Shown: positions 19,629 to 28,403 of the stretch, one piece after another
How the letters are laid out: each line of letters opens with the position of its first letter
How positions within the stretch are numbered: position 1 is the first letter of the stretch
Source: Peribacillus tepidiphilus
GTDB taxonomy: Bacteria; Bacillota; Bacilli; Bacillales; DSM-1321
Assembly (NCBI RefSeq): GCF_009466385.1
Contig: NZ_WIAQ01000002.1
Location: 62,001-126,000, forward strand
Direction: 5' to 3'
Length of the DNA stretch: 64,000 bases
Translations under genes and position numbers: made by a program
Notes under the pieces: model-generated
Databases searched by the model: none
The model's input: the letters and a program-made list of their open reading frames with translations, nothing else
Told to the model about the DNA's origin: nothing

Positions 19629-20540
19629 ATGAAAACAGGCTGGATCGTATTTAACGGAAATGTTACGCACAGTAAATTCACTGAGCTGGTAGATTGGCTT
19701 TCAGAAAGTGGCAAAGAAGCAGGGTTTCATATGGTTAAAGTAAAGAATAATGAATTATTAGCCACAATTGAAAATGGAAAAGCTGTTATTAAAGGTAAAT
19801 ATGAAAAAGAAAAACCAGATTTTATTATTTTTTGGGACAAGGATATTCGCTTAGCACGCCATCTTGAAAAAATGGGTTTTAAGCTGTTTAATAACGCATT
19901 GTCAATTGAACGATGTGATGATAAATCTCATACCTTTTATGTATTAGCAGATCATGGAATATCCATGCCAAAAACCATTCATGCTCCTTTAATCTTTAAA
20001 AACTCATCTATTTCTGATCACAATCATCTAGAAACCATTATGGAAGAGCTTGGCTTCCCTATGATCATTAAGGAAAACTACGGATCTTTTGGAGCTCAGG
20101 TTTATATGATTCAAAATAAAGAGGAAATGATTGCTAAATCAACAGAATTAATCCGTTTAGGAATTCCTTTTATTTATCAGCAGTACATAAAAAGCAGCCA
20201 TGGAAAAGATATTCGTCTTCATGTTGTAGGAGATCAAGTAGTGGCAGCCATGCTTCGAAAATCGGAACAAGACTTCCGTGCAAACGTCACAAATGGGGGG
20301 AAGATGATGCCATATAACCCAACAAAAGAACAGATTGATTTGGCTGTAAAATGCTCTCAAATTATAGGAACCGATTTTTGTGGAGTAGATTTATTGTTTG
20401 GACCTGAAGAAGAACCTATTGTTTGTGAAATCAATTCAAATGCTCATTTTAAAAACATTTATGATTGTACAGGAGTAGACGTTTCGAAGTTTATGATGAG
20501 CTATATTAAGGAAAAGCTGGAGGAACCCCTACATGATTAA
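19629..20540 (+). CDS. RimK-like ATP-grasp ligase (first of tandem pair)
   Basis: 303 residues. A pre-ATP-grasp domain (1-95) ends in FNNALSIERCDDKSHTFYVLADHGISMPKT, the usual entry to the RimK fold. The glycine-rich loop region IIKENYGSFGAQVYMI, the central DIRLHVVGDQVVAAM and RKSEQDFRANVTNGG, and the metal-binding GVDLLFGPEEEP with CEINSNAHF are all typical. Such enzymes form an amide bond with ATP through an acyl phosphate (glutamate ligases RimK, LysX, MptN). RBS GGAGG precedes the ATG. It overlaps the next ligase gene by 8 bases. Substrate unknown. Confidence 0.85.
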   Translation: MKTGWIVFNGNVTHSKFTELVDWLSESGKEAGFHMVKVKNNELLATIENGKAVIKGKYEKEKPDFIIFWDKDIRLARHLEKMGFKLFNNALSIERCDDKSHTFYVLADHGISMPKTIHAPLIFKNSSISDHNHLETIMEELGFPMIIKENYGSFGAQVYMIQNKEEMIAKSTELIRLGIPFIYQQYIKSSHGKDIRLHVVGDQVVAAMLRKSEQDFRANVTNGGKMMPYNPTKEQIDLAVKCSQIIGTDFCGVDLLFGPEEEPIVCEINSNAHFKNIYDCTGVDVSKFMMSYIKEKLEEPLHD

Positions 20541-21405
20541 AGGATGGATTATTTATAATAAGGTTGATGCAGATCATAATCAATCTTTTATTCATGGTTT
20601 TATTGAACAAGCTTCTCAAATGGGAATCGATCTTCAGTTTTTACTAAAAGAAAATTTTACAATAGGTGTATGGAAAGGAAAACTTAACATTCTGTATAAA
20701 GGGAAAGAACCTCATTTTCCCCATTTTGCGATCGTTCGAAATATTGATGAAACGTTTCGCATTCAATTGGAGCAGCTTGGACTTAGAGTTTTTAATTCTT
20801 CCACTATTTGTAGAATTGCCAATAATAAAGCAAGAACGCATCAGATTTTAGCAGCTCAAAATATTCCTATGATTGATACGATATTTACTCATTCTTATGA
20901 ATTCAACCCAAACTGTATACCATTTGAATTTCCATGTATTGTTAAAGATGCCCATGGAAGATCTGGGAAGCAAGTTTACAAAGTACACGATCAAGTTCAA
21001 ATGGAACAAGTCATGAAAGAAATGAATGGCGAAGTCATTATCCAACGTCTTGCAACAGAAGGAAAAGATCTAAGAGTGTTTGTAGTAGGAAAACAGATTA
21101 TTTGTGCAATTTTAAGAGAATCCAACCATGATTTTCGAGCCAATATTTCGTTAGGCGGAAGTTCCAAAGTATATCATTTATCAGAGAAAGAAAAAGAGCT
21201 TGTTCATAAAATTATTGCTTGCTTGGAAATAGATTATGCAGGAATTGATTTTATCTTTGACGAAAATGGAAACCTTCTTTTAAATGAAATTGAAGACGTG
21301 GTGGGAAGCCGCAGTTTGTTTTTAAATACTGATATTAATATTTATGAAATAGTTTTACATTATATTTTACATACGCTTTCAAATAGTTCGTTTGTTTATG
21401 AATAG
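20533..21405 (+). CDS. RimK-like ATP-grasp ligase (second of tandem pair)
   Basis: 290 residues, a clear paralogue of the preceding gene: both share FNSxTICRIANNKARTHQILAAQNIPM-type entry, IVKDAHGRSGKQVYKV, DLRVFVVGKQIICAI, RESNHDFRANISLGG and GIDFIFDENGN. The last metal-binding motif differs (NEIEDVVGSRS instead of EINSNAHF), which suggests a different substrate or altered activity. The ATG at 20533 has GGAGG upstream inside the first ligase gene and overlaps it by 8 bases, so the two are probably made in fixed ratio. Followed after 24 bases by the 586-residue protein. Confidence 0.83.
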   Translation: MIKGWIIYNKVDADHNQSFIHGFIEQASQMGIDLQFLLKENFTIGVWKGKLNILYKGKEPHFPHFAIVRNIDETFRIQLEQLGLRVFNSSTICRIANNKARTHQILAAQNIPMIDTIFTHSYEFNPNCIPFEFPCIVKDAHGRSGKQVYKVHDQVQMEQVMKEMNGEVIIQRLATEGKDLRVFVVGKQIICAILRESNHDFRANISLGGSSKVYHLSEKEKELVHKIIACLEIDYAGIDFIFDENGNLLLNEIEDVVGSRSLFLNTDINIYEIVLHYILHTLSNSSFVYE

Positions 21406-21429
21406 TCATTTATAATTGAAGGTGATAAC

Positions 21430-23190
21430 GTGCTAAAGAAATACTCTCATTATGTTCAATCGAGAAATAAAAAGAAGTTTTATCGTTTCTTAGGTAAGAA
21501 AAGAAAAAAAGCCTATCATTTTTTTGTTCGTAAGGAACATAAAACTTTCCCTAATTACTTAACTTGGATTAATCATGTGGACATAAACGATGATCTTATA
21601 TCCCTTCTAAAAAAACATAATACTTCCGTTTTATTTAAGCTTGAGTCAACTCCCGCCAAAGAATTTGTTGAATTTCAAATCGAAATAAACGAACAAACTT
21701 CTAATCATCATTCTCTAAAAGAAATGATTTATGAGATGGTAACAACAAAAGGGTTTGGCATTAGTAAGCACGTCACTCATTCTAATTTGCCAAACGAACT
21801 TGCTTGTTATATAAAATTACATGCTCCTGTGCAAGTAGATGAACTGACAAGAAACAAGCTATGGGAAGCGGTTCAAGAAATTTGTGATTTTTTCTACATA
21901 TATGATCTTTCGAATCCAAATCCTATTTACAAAGAAGTTTTGAGCCTTTCTAAAGTAACATCGATTTTTCCAAAAAATCGTATTGAAATGTCAGAAGATA
22001 CCATGAAAAAGTATGGACTTAAAGATAATAGCTATATTTGGATCTGCAACAGTCACAATGGACGGATTCGCAAAGGAAAAGTTAAATGCGTTCAAGAAGA
22101 CTTCCAAGGGATTAGGATTATCTCTGGAATATTGGAAGAATTGCAGAATTCAAAAAATGAAAGGAATTATATATGGATACAACAATGCAGGCAAATAGGC
22201 AATACGAATAAAATACAAGCTCAAACTGTTAATAAGGTTTCAAATAATATTATCACACTTTCGAGAGATTTATATGAGAAATTAGGTGATTGTGAATTTG
22301 TCACTTTTGTAAATGAAACAACCGGTTCTTTCTTTGATATTTCCAGGAATCAAATTGAAATGTCCCAAGGTGAGGATAGTAACACTGTTAAATTAAATTA
22401 TTTATATCGTCAGTTTGTCGATCTTGAAGTTCCTGTTATGATTGAACCGTATCATGTACAAAAGATCATCAGTCATGAAAATTTAACGGAAAGTGATCGA
22501 GCATTTATAGAAAAAACATATGGAAATAGAAGAGTACTACAAGATGTCAGTTTCGAAAATAAACAGAACATCAGGAAGATTCTTAAAAAAGTGGATTATT
22601 TTCGAGTAACCATGTATCCTTACAAAAGCTCACGTTTAGAGCTGAAAAAACAGGTATCCAAAAGAAAAAGAATTTGGCATTTTATTTTAAAAAGATTAAT
22701 CGATTACAATTCTGCTTCTTTGAGGGTTGTTCGTCCTTATGTAACAGATGAAAGCACAAATGTTGTTCGAATGACAACAACGATGTTAAAAATGTTAGGT
22801 TTGGAAAACACGGATAATGTTGTAATAACCTATCGTTCCCGTCAAGTTGTTGCACGAGCTCTGGAAGTAGATGCGGATTCTTTTGAAAAAATTCAAAATA
22901 ACAATACCATGGCTTCACAAACAGAAATGGAATATTCTATTGGAATACCAACTCATATAAGATCTCAACTAGACATGGAGCACATTCATTGTGTTTGTTC
23001 AGTTCGAAGAGATATGAATTATATATTTAAAAAGCATGCTCATTTGCAAGTGGTGCCTACAATAGGGATCTTTTTTACTGTATTTCAAACCTTCAAAGAC
23101 CCTTTATTGCGCATGGCTATAACTGCTATTGGTTTATTAACAGCTCTGTATGTCAGTTTTACAGTTGAAAGGAATAAAATCTCAAATTAG
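21430..23190 (+). CDS. Unrecognised 586-residue protein with barrel-like motifs and C-terminal membrane hairpin
   Basis: I do not recognise the full-length family. The N-terminus is very basic. Two short segments (about 185-235 and 260-310) repeat a pattern of 'start methyl/serine, helix with YGLKD or YEKLGD, then beta strands'. Residues 432-530 resemble the double-psi barrel of the CDC48/VAT N-domain: VVRMTTTMLKMLGLENTDNV, then a strand with RQVVARALEVD, then an IPTHIRSQLDMEHIHCV segment. Two hydrophobic segments end the protein (about 544-558 and 562-578). The GTG at 21430 has RBS GAAGGTGAT. It lies in the ATP-grasp operon, 24 bases after the second ligase and 15 before folC. The barrel call is an inference by eye. 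Confidence 0.6.
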   Translation: MLKKYSHYVQSRNKKKFYRFLGKKRKKAYHFFVRKEHKTFPNYLTWINHVDINDDLISLLKKHNTSVLFKLESTPAKEFVEFQIEINEQTSNHHSLKEMIYEMVTTKGFGISKHVTHSNLPNELACYIKLHAPVQVDELTRNKLWEAVQEICDFFYIYDLSNPNPIYKEVLSLSKVTSIFPKNRIEMSEDTMKKYGLKDNSYIWICNSHNGRIRKGKVKCVQEDFQGIRIISGILEELQNSKNERNYIWIQQCRQIGNTNKIQAQTVNKVSNNIITLSRDLYEKLGDCEFVTFVNETTGSFFDISRNQIEMSQGEDSNTVKLNYLYRQFVDLEVPVMIEPYHVQKIISHENLTESDRAFIEKTYGNRRVLQDVSFENKQNIRKILKKVDYFRVTMYPYKSSRLELKKQVSKRKRIWHFILKRLIDYNSASLRVVRPYVTDESTNVVRMTTTMLKMLGLENTDNVVITYRSRQVVARALEVDADSFEKIQNNNTMASQTEMEYSIGIPTHIRSQLDMEHIHCVCSVRRDMNYIFKKHAHLQVVPTIGIFFTVFQTFKDPLLRMAITAIGLLTALYVSFTVERNKISN

Positions 23191-23205
23191 AGGTGTTAGA
23201 AAATA

Positions 23206-24519
23206 GTGTTCAAATCTTATGATGAAGCGGTAAGTTGGATTAAAGGAAAATCTATTAGAGGTATTGATTTGGGTTTGAAAAGGGTAGAGTGGATGCTACA
23301 CCGTTTAGAAAACCCCGAAAAAAAGGTACATTTTATTCATATAGGCGGAACGAATGGCAAAGGTTCGACATTAGCTATGCTGCAAAGTATACTTTTGGAA
23401 TCTGGATACAGCACAGGATCTTTTACCTCTCCTAGTATTGAAGGGATGAAAGAGCATATTCATGTAAATGGAGAACCCATTTCGGAAACAGAATTTATAC
23501 ATCTTGCTAATGTAGTAAAGCAGGTTACTGAAGAGTTTGAAGCAGAAACGGGGTGGTCATCCCCAACGGAATTTGAAATTCTTACGGTAATGATGTTTTA
23601 TTTTTTTGCATATATGAGAAAGGTTGATTTTGTTTTATTAGAGGTAGGGCTTGGAGGAGAGAATGATTCAACAAATGTCGTGCAACCGCTAATAGCCATT
23701 ATTACGAATGTTAGTTTGGATCATACGAATATTTTAGGCAGCACCACGGAACAAATCGCGGTTGAAAAAGCTGGAATAATAAAAGAAAATGGACTAATCA
23801 TAACAGGTTGTAAGGACAAAGAGGCCATAAAAATCATTCGGAAAAAAGCAGCTCTAGAGCTTGCAGAATTATTTGTACTAGGTGAGAACTTCACCTTTCA
23901 ATCACAGGGGAGTAAACGTATAGAAGAATTATTTTCTTATACTTATAATGGACATACCATTAACAATCTATCATTAAAAATGATGGGCACGCATCAAGTA
24001 GAAAATGCATCCATTGCAATTACTGCTTCACTACTTTTAAGGGAAAGATTCGAGAAGAATATAACAGAAAATACGATTAGAAAAGGGTTAAAAAAGGCCA
24101 ACTTGAAAGGCCGTTTTGAGATGATCTCCCATGAGCCTTGTATCATATTAGACGGAGCCCATAATGAAGCAAGTATTCATTCATTAGTTTCGACTTTAAG
24201 GACACATTTTAAAAATGAAAAATTCGTTTTTGTTATCGCAGCCCTAAAAGATAAAAACTATAAAAAAATGCTGTCCATGCTTGATGATATAGCAGATTGC
24301 ATGATTTTTACTCAAATTGACATGGATCGGGCCTTAAGTGCACAAGATCTTGCTAAAGCAAGTAAGGCGAAAGAAAGGTTCATTTTTGAAAATTGGGAAG
24401 AAGCTGTGCAAAAAGGTATTGAGCTTGCTAACGACGGTAAAACGTTAATCGTTACCGGTTCTTTGTACTTTCTATATTATGCACGCCCTTATTTAAAGGA
24501 GCATTATTCGGGTATGTAG
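23206..24519 (+). CDS. folC: FolC, folylpolyglutamate synthase/dihydrofolate synthase
   Basis: Adds glutamate to folates (and to dihydropteroate). 437 residues. The P-loop GTNGKGS is at 48-54, the family motif SPSIEGMKEHIHVNGE follows, and ILDGAHNEASI is the Mur-ligase-type C-domain motif. GTG at 23206 follows AGAGGTG. It is 15 bases after the 586-residue gene and so appears to be the last gene of the accessory operon rather than directly behind valS as in B. subtilis. Confidence 0.95.
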   Translation: MFKSYDEAVSWIKGKSIRGIDLGLKRVEWMLHRLENPEKKVHFIHIGGTNGKGSTLAMLQSILLESGYSTGSFTSPSIEGMKEHIHVNGEPISETEFIHLANVVKQVTEEFEAETGWSSPTEFEILTVMMFYFFAYMRKVDFVLLEVGLGGENDSTNVVQPLIAIITNVSLDHTNILGSTTEQIAVEKAGIIKENGLIITGCKDKEAIKIIRKKAALELAELFVLGENFTFQSQGSKRIEELFSYTYNGHTINNLSLKMMGTHQVENASIAITASLLLRERFEKNITENTIRKGLKKANLKGRFEMISHEPCIILDGAHNEASIHSLVSTLRTHFKNEKFVFVIAALKDKNYKKMLSMLDDIADCMIFTQIDMDRALSAQDLAKASKAKERFIFENWEEAVQKGIELANDGKTLIVTGSLYFLYYARPYLKEHYSGM

Positions 24520-24833
24520 TTATCATAAAATAGAATGATAAAGATTATGGTTTATTTTGAAATAAAAAGGTTCATAGGATTATTACATGTGACAAATGTA
24601 TCATTACTTGGCATGCTGATCGATCATGCCATGTATACAGATGCTAAAAAAGCTCGAAGAAATAAAGTGGCAGCATACAGAAATAGTGGGCTTTATCCCT
24701 TTATTGATGCTCTATCTCTATACCTTTACAATTTTTCATAAAAAATGTAAATGTTTGTTAACAATATATATAAGAAATGTTTGGCAAAACTGATATAATA
24801 TAGTAAATTAGTATTATTTTTGGGGGAGTAATC
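24520..24833. other. Intergenic region between folC and the Ig-like surface protein gene
   Basis: No supported gene. An imperfect hairpin TTATCAT/ATGATAA (24520-24526, 24535-24541) lacks a T-tract. A TGGCATG/CATGCCA inverted repeat spans 24609-24631. A TATAAT (24794-24799) precedes the next gene but has no good -35. Confidence 0.6.
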
Positions 24834-27800
24834 ATGGGAGGAAAAATAGCTAAGGTACTATTTTCTGTTATGACTGCTATTGTTTTGTTGATACAACCTT
24901 GTATAACTTTTGCCTCAAATGGTTCATCTGATAAAATACCAAATTTTAGTCCTGAGCTTGAAGTATTAGAAATCATTGACCAAGGTAGCACTTCAAAATT
25001 GAAGCCGATTATTGGTGATGAAGGCTTTCATTTTACGACAATGACAATGAAGCGTTTCGTTGCACTACGAGATGAATTAGACGGTAAGTACGATTTAATT
25101 GCAATTATGGAAGGCAATTATACATCAGCAGGTGTAAATGGTAAAAATCATAACACCACGAATGTCATGAATGACATTACCAATTTACGTGCACAAGAAA
25201 TAATCAGGGATTTTATTAACAAAGGCCAGCCAGTCATTTTAGATAAGAAATCCATCGATACTGGAACTAAGCTTAAAAGCAATTTCAGTAAATATTTAAA
25301 TGACAAAAATGTAATGGTTTATAACTCAAGTGGCAATAACAAACAGCAAGAGCTTATTTCTAATATCAAAAATTTCTTCAACAAATACTATATTCCAAGA
25401 CCACGTATGAAAGTGCTTCAACAGCCAGTTGCAAATAATCCATATGTACCTGGTGATACGATCAGCTTTGATTTTGAGGTGCTACAACCAGCAGATGTCT
25501 CAAAACGGGATTTAAAAGCGAGATTATATATAGATAGCGACTTTAATGATCGTTATGAACCAAGTGAAATTGTCTTAGAAGCTAACGTGACAACAAAGCA
25601 AAATAAGGTAACCTACAAATTACCAAAGGGTTATTCTGGTTTGCGTTATTGGAAATTAGAATTAGTAGACACAGCCCAAGGGTTAAAGGATTACGCGAAG
25701 GGATCTTTTACATTTAAGGATCAAGAAGTACATGTTAAAGTTTTGCAGGTAACACGAAATGTGAACGATAACAGTAGATTGACTCGAAGTACGAATATGA
25801 ATCAAAACTTTTTGTCAAAACCAGGTGAATACAACATTCAAATCGATGTAACCGATATTGGTACATTTAATTCTTCGAAGCACTCAGAAATTAATGGGAA
25901 GTACGACATGGTGATCTTTGGGTTTGCCGATGTTTACAATAATGCAAACATAAATGACAATGCTGTTAAATCATTAAAACAGTTTATTGCTTCTAAACAA
26001 AGCATCATGTTTACCCATGATACAATTTTTGAATCGAACAATAATTGGGTAAATAATTTTATGGATGCAACTGGTCAACGACCTCCTAAAACAGATCTTG
26101 GCTATGGTGCTCCAAATAAATCAAATGAAACGTTTAGAGTCAATACAGGCTTAATGACAGAATATCCATATTTGTTAGATGATCATGTTACTATTGCAAC
26201 TACGCACAATCAGTACTATACGTTAGACTTAGAGGACCCTGATGTTATACCTTGGTATAACATCATTGGTAGCAATCGAGATATTAATGATAGCTGGAAC
26301 CATTATTATACGTATTCAAAAGGCAATATTACGTATTCAGGTACAGGTCATACTTCATCGGGCTTTCCTGAAGAAGAACAAAAATTATTTGTTAATACGA
26401 TGTATCGTGCTTTCTTAGGTTCAAATCATGCTCCAACGATCGAATTGATTTCTCCAAAAGAAAATGCAGTCATTCCTTCTAATCAAAAAATCGAATTGTC
26501 TTATTCGATTCAAGATTTTGATTTAAAGGATAAACTTCTTAAAACGAGAGTGTACTTGAATGGTAAACAAGTATATTCACAGAATGAAATTCCAAATGGT
26601 CAAGTAGTGACAACATCATTAGACCATAAGCTAACAGAAAGCGGGAACGTTACTGTTAAAATTGAAGCTGAAGACAGCAACGGAGCAATCGGTACGAAAG
26701 AATTTACTGTTGCTGTTCAAAAGCTAGATACTAGCATCGAGATTAGTAGAAGCTCAAATGCTGCTAACCCTACAAAGGTTGGGCAAAATATTGTGATTAC
26801 GTATGAAGTCATTCCAAAAGAAATCACTGGTAAAGTGGCTGAAGCCATCAACAGTGATGAACTGACTGTGTCGGGTATAACCTATAAAGAGGTATTTCCA
26901 AAAGGAATGAAGGTTCATGACCCAGCTGCTACTGGCAGTGTTGAATCGGGTTATGTTATAGAAAAACAACTTTCAGATATAACCTATCATAAAGTTGGAA
27001 ATAAATTCGTTGCAGAACCCGTTCATTTTGAAGTTGTAGTAATTCCTCAAGAAAAGAAAAATTATTTATTAAATGATTCGAAAATTTCCTATCGTGATTT
27101 TAACGGTATACAAGTGAATACAACATTTAATGCACTAACATTTGTGGCAGATATACCATTAAAAGGTGTCAATTTCCCTGAAGCTTTTGTCCTCAACAAA
27201 GGGGTTGCTAAAAACTTTTCATTAGACCTGAGCTTTGATCCACAGGATGCAGGTATAAAGGAAATCATTTGGACAGAGGACAGCGGCGGAGAAATCATTA
27301 AGCTCACAGGCAATACTGGAGCAGCTGAAGTAGTAGGTGAAGGTAGTACGTTTGTTCATGTAAAAGTAACGGACGTATTCGGAAATGAATTTACAAAAAG
27401 AGCTCTTGTTACAGTTCGTATACCTGTTAATGATTTTACTCTACAGGATTTAACATTATTTATCGGTGAAACTAAAACGATTCCTCTTCAGGTTGACCCT
27501 GAAGAAGCAAGACATAGTCTTGAGTTGAAGATTGATCGAATGGATGTTGTGAATTTGAACACACAGAATTTCACTGTCACAGGTTTAAAGGCAGGAGAAG
27601 CCTATTTGACAGTAAGTGGAACGAATGCTGAAGGGAACAAAATCGAAAAAACAGCCAAAATTACCGTAATTGAAATACCAGTTGAACAAATTAACGTAAC
27701 CCCAAGTATTGTAAAGCTGAAAAAGTTTGACACGTTTAATTCCTTCCATGTAGAGATCCTCCCATCTAATGCAACAAACAAGGAAGTTGTATGGACATCA

Positions 27801-28241
27801 TTGAATCAAAATGTTGTCAGAATCATTGGGGAAGGACAAATTGAAGCAGTGGGTACTGGAAGAGCTGAGGTTGAAGTTTCTACTCCTGATGGTAAAGTAA
27901 AAACCAAAGTTGACGTGTATGTAGGGCAGCCTTTGACTTCTATCGGAGTTAATCCTTCAATGATTACGTTAGAAAAAGGTCAAATCAGTCATGTGAACAA
28001 TTATTTAAAACTTAATCCTTCTGATGCTACAAATGTAAAATCAATAGACTTTCATACTGATAGTAACTATTATGTAGAAGTCGACTCTACCGGCAAAATT
28101 TATGCAAATCGAATAGGTTCTCAAGACATTTACATCGTTGCAACCACAGAGGAAGGGGAAGTATTTTCAACAGTATTAACTGTAAAAGTTGTTGAAGAAG
28201 GCAAAGGCAGTCAAGGCGAAGACGGTTCATATTTGTATTAA
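24834..28241 (+). CDS. Large secreted protein with DUF5057-like N-terminal region and bacterial Ig-like domains
   Basis: 1135 residues with a signal peptide (hydrophobic core FSVMTAIVLLIQPCITFA, likely cleaved near residue 27). The middle (about 45-530) has two repeats of a 'VLQV..Q.N, ..IT.F...KYDMVIFGFADVY...LKQFI' type fold, recalling the DUF5057 family. From about residue 545 come PKENAVIPSNQKIELSYSI and several Ig-like or Big_2-type domains ending in VEQINVTPSIVKLKKF and SIGVNPSMITLEKG. No LPXTG or S-layer anchor is seen. RBS GGGGGAG precedes ATG. It sits at the edge of the pilus block, so a role as a surface or adhesion protein is plausible but unproven. Confidence 0.7.
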   Translation: MGGKIAKVLFSVMTAIVLLIQPCITFASNGSSDKIPNFSPELEVLEIIDQGSTSKLKPIIGDEGFHFTTMTMKRFVALRDELDGKYDLIAIMEGNYTSAGVNGKNHNTTNVMNDITNLRAQEIIRDFINKGQPVILDKKSIDTGTKLKSNFSKYLNDKNVMVYNSSGNNKQQELISNIKNFFNKYYIPRPRMKVLQQPVANNPYVPGDTISFDFEVLQPADVSKRDLKARLYIDSDFNDRYEPSEIVLEANVTTKQNKVTYKLPKGYSGLRYWKLELVDTAQGLKDYAKGSFTFKDQEVHVKVLQVTRNVNDNSRLTRSTNMNQNFLSKPGEYNIQIDVTDIGTFNSSKHSEINGKYDMVIFGFADVYNNANINDNAVKSLKQFIASKQSIMFTHDTIFESNNNWVNNFMDATGQRPPKTDLGYGAPNKSNETFRVNTGLMTEYPYLLDDHVTIATTHNQYYTLDLEDPDVIPWYNIIGSNRDINDSWNHYYTYSKGNITYSGTGHTSSGFPEEEQKLFVNTMYRAFLGSNHAPTIELISPKENAVIPSNQKIELSYSIQDFDLKDKLLKTRVYLNGKQVYSQNEIPNGQVVTTSLDHKLTESGNVTVKIEAEDSNGAIGTKEFTVAVQKLDTSIEISRSSNAANPTKVGQNIVITYEVIPKEITGKVAEAINSDELTVSGITYKEVFPKGMKVHDPAATGSVESGYVIEKQLSDITYHKVGNKFVAEPVHFEVVVIPQEKKNYLLNDSKISYRDFNGIQVNTTFNALTFVADIPLKGVNFPEAFVLNKGVAKNFSLDLSFDPQDAGIKEIIWTEDSGGEIIKLTGNTGAAEVVGEGSTFVHVKVTDVFGNEFTKRALVTVRIPVNDFTLQDLTLFIGETKTIPLQVDPEEARHSLELKIDRMDVVNLNTQNFTVTGLKAGEAYLTVSGTNAEGNKIEKTAKITVIEIPVEQINVTPSIVKLKKFDTFNSFHVEILPSNATNKEVVWTSLNQNVVRIIGEGQIEAVGTGRAEVEVSTPDGKVKTKVDVYVGQPLTSIGVNPSMITLEKGQISHVNNYLKLNPSDATNVKSIDFHTDSNYYVEVDSTGKIYANRIGSQDIYIVATTEEGEVFSTVLTVKVVEEGKGSQGEDGSYLY

Positions 28242-28247
28242 TTAATA

Positions 28248-28345
28248 AGGAGCTGACTAGTAAGAAGGTGCTTCAAATAAACGATTGATTGATCGTTTAA
28301 GTAGGCTGCACTTTTATACGAATTGCTGTCAGCTCCTCTTTTTCT
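28248..28345 (+). terminator. Large structured terminator hairpin after the Ig-like gene
   Basis: AGGAGCTGAC (28248-28257) pairs with GTCAGCTCCT (28328-28337), followed by a T-rich tract. Inside are AAGGTGC with GCACTTT and AAACGAT with ATCGTTT. Together they make a nearly 100-base multi-part hairpin, larger than a usual terminator. Confidence 0.7.
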
Positions 28346-28403
28346 GTCCTATGGTTTGATTAAGCATACTTATGTAGGGAGTTTTTGAAAGAAGGAATGA
28401 AGA

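Noticed and set aside
24535-24741. 68-codon ORF after folC
   Set aside because: No RBS, no recognisable composition and an inverted repeat within it.
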